NCBI RefSeq assembly: GCF_900103425.1
Contig: NZ_FMXA01000006.1
Location: 1 to 64,000, forward strand
DNA length: 64,000 nucleotides
From: Dialister histaminiformans
Lineage (GTDB): Bacteria; Bacillota; Negativicutes; Veillonellales; Dialisteraceae
Direction: 5' to 3'
Made by a program: the position numbers and the translations under genes. This document shows positions 63,358 to 64,000 of this stretch, one piece after another. Positions within the stretch are counted from its first letter, which is position 1; every line of letters begins with the position of its first letter. The notes beneath the pieces were generated by a model. That model had not been told where the DNA came from. It made no database searches and saw only the letters and a program-made list of their open reading frames with translations.

Positions 63358-63427
63358 AACCATCTGAGATGACAGAGTTCCTCTTTACTGAAATTAGAAA
63401 AGAGGCCAGCCTCTCAGGTGGTTTTTA
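63358..63427 (+). terminator. pyr operon terminator
   Basis: An outer stem AACCATCTGAGA / TCTCAGGTGGTT (63358-63369 / 63412-63423) with one mismatch encloses a CCTCTTT / AAAGAGG hairpin and is followed by a T run. Confidence 0.85.
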
Positions 63428-63549
63428 TTGTGGGATAATCCCTGTATATACAGCATATCCAGAGTGTGAATTAATGGATTAACTAATAGGTTCCCTTTAT
63501 GTTTTGTGTTAAACTATAAGATAGTAGCAGTGTAAATGGAGGTGTAAGT

Positions 63550-64000
63550 GTGAATTCTATCTTTCCGCATGTCTTTGGGCAGGAACGAGTGAAACAGTCC
63601 TGGGCCAAAGCCATTGAAAACCACCGGATGGCCAGTACGAGCATCTTTTACGGGGAAGAAGGATTGGGGAAGACCACAGCAGCCCTGGATCTGGCGGCTG
63701 CGCTTACCCACATCAGTCCGGATAAGGTCTGGAATGAAAACAATGCGCCGGCCTGGCTGGATGATGAGAAAAAATCACTTCTATACATGCTGGATGCACA
63801 TGTTTTTTATATGAAACCATTTACCGATGTTCTGCAAATTGGTCAATTCGTGGAGCTGGGTGATTATATACAGCATTTTGATGACAGTCCTCATGTATGC
63901 ATTATTGATGAAGCGCAGACCATGGGGGCGCCTATTGCTAACGCGTGGTTGAAAACGCTGGAGGAACCGAAGGAAAATCTTTTCTTTATTCTGATTTCTC
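63550..64000 (+). CDS. holB: DNA polymerase III delta prime subunit HolB (partial, runs off the window)
   Basis: The first 150 codons are present. Clamp-loader AAA-type sequence: FPHVFGQERVKQSWAKAI, Walker A-like FYGEEGLGKTT, CIIDEAQTMGAPIANAWLKT and LEEPKENLFFILIS at the edge. The GTG start at 63550 is placed seven bases after GGAGG. The frame opens right after the pyr terminator, suggesting a new transcription unit. The rest lies beyond 64000. Confidence 0.88.
   Translation, partial: MNSIFPHVFGQERVKQSWAKAIENHRMASTSIFYGEEGLGKTTAALDLAAALTHISPDKVWNENNAPAWLDDEKKSLLYMLDAHVFYMKPFTDVLQIGQFVELGDYIQHFDDSPHVCIIDEAQTMGAPIANAWLKTLEEPKENLFFILIS

Overview
The window is a chromosome segment of a low-to-middle GC, diderm member of the Firmicutes, most likely a Negativicute of the Veillonellaceae such as Dialister (inference, no database search). 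The reasons are Firmicutes traits (T-box, Prp-processed L27, YdbC/PC4, YunG) alongside an outer-membrane autotransporter, a MacA-MacB efflux set and a full mreBCD-mrdA-minD-rodA cluster.

Layout. 1-1300: end of an rRNA operon (23S tail, 5S) followed by a gene-free stretch with three copies of a nested-hairpin element, copies of a 5S segment and a long imperfect palindrome. 1497-9530: a type I restriction-modification locus (hsdM, hsdS, tyrosine recombinase, a half-length hsdS, an inverted hsdS half, hsdR) with four recombination sites in two inverted pairs, i.e. a shuffling specificity system. 9592-12412: small membrane ORF, YunG protein, fba, mgtC-like gene. 12740-20564: cell shape and wall elongation operon, then RNase G. 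20697-22828: agmatine-to-putrescine genes aguB-aguA. 22930-27335: a LuxR-type regulator and an autotransporter whose promoter spacer holds a run of eight G and whose frame is cut by one TGA. 27598-34249: translation and housekeeping genes (rpmE2, prfA, prmC, tsaC/sua5, rpiB, glyA), an Ltp-type lipoprotein and a GtrA protein. 34438-37480: MacA/MacB-like exporter. 37817-43425: an unknown protein, an acyl-CoA dehydrogenase, and T-box-controlled pheS-pheT. 43810-49968: a SpeD-like protein without its catalytic residues, rplU-prp-rpmA, orphan citC, putP, tmcAL. 50131-53125: membrane protein, nitroreductase with a stop at codon 4, PC4-like protein, TPP-riboswitch-controlled thiC. 53349-55004: OLD-family ATPase/nuclease. 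55151-63317: pyrimidine operon pyrB-pyrC-carA-carB-pyrK-pyrD. 63550-end: start of holB.

The most notable themes are surface and defence variability: an invertible hsdS system, a homopolymer promoter switch on an autotransporter, two genes interrupted by single stop codons, and a small membrane ORF frameshifted at an A run. The strongest single biochemical oddity is the SpeD-like protein, in which all three conserved catalytic residues appear replaced.
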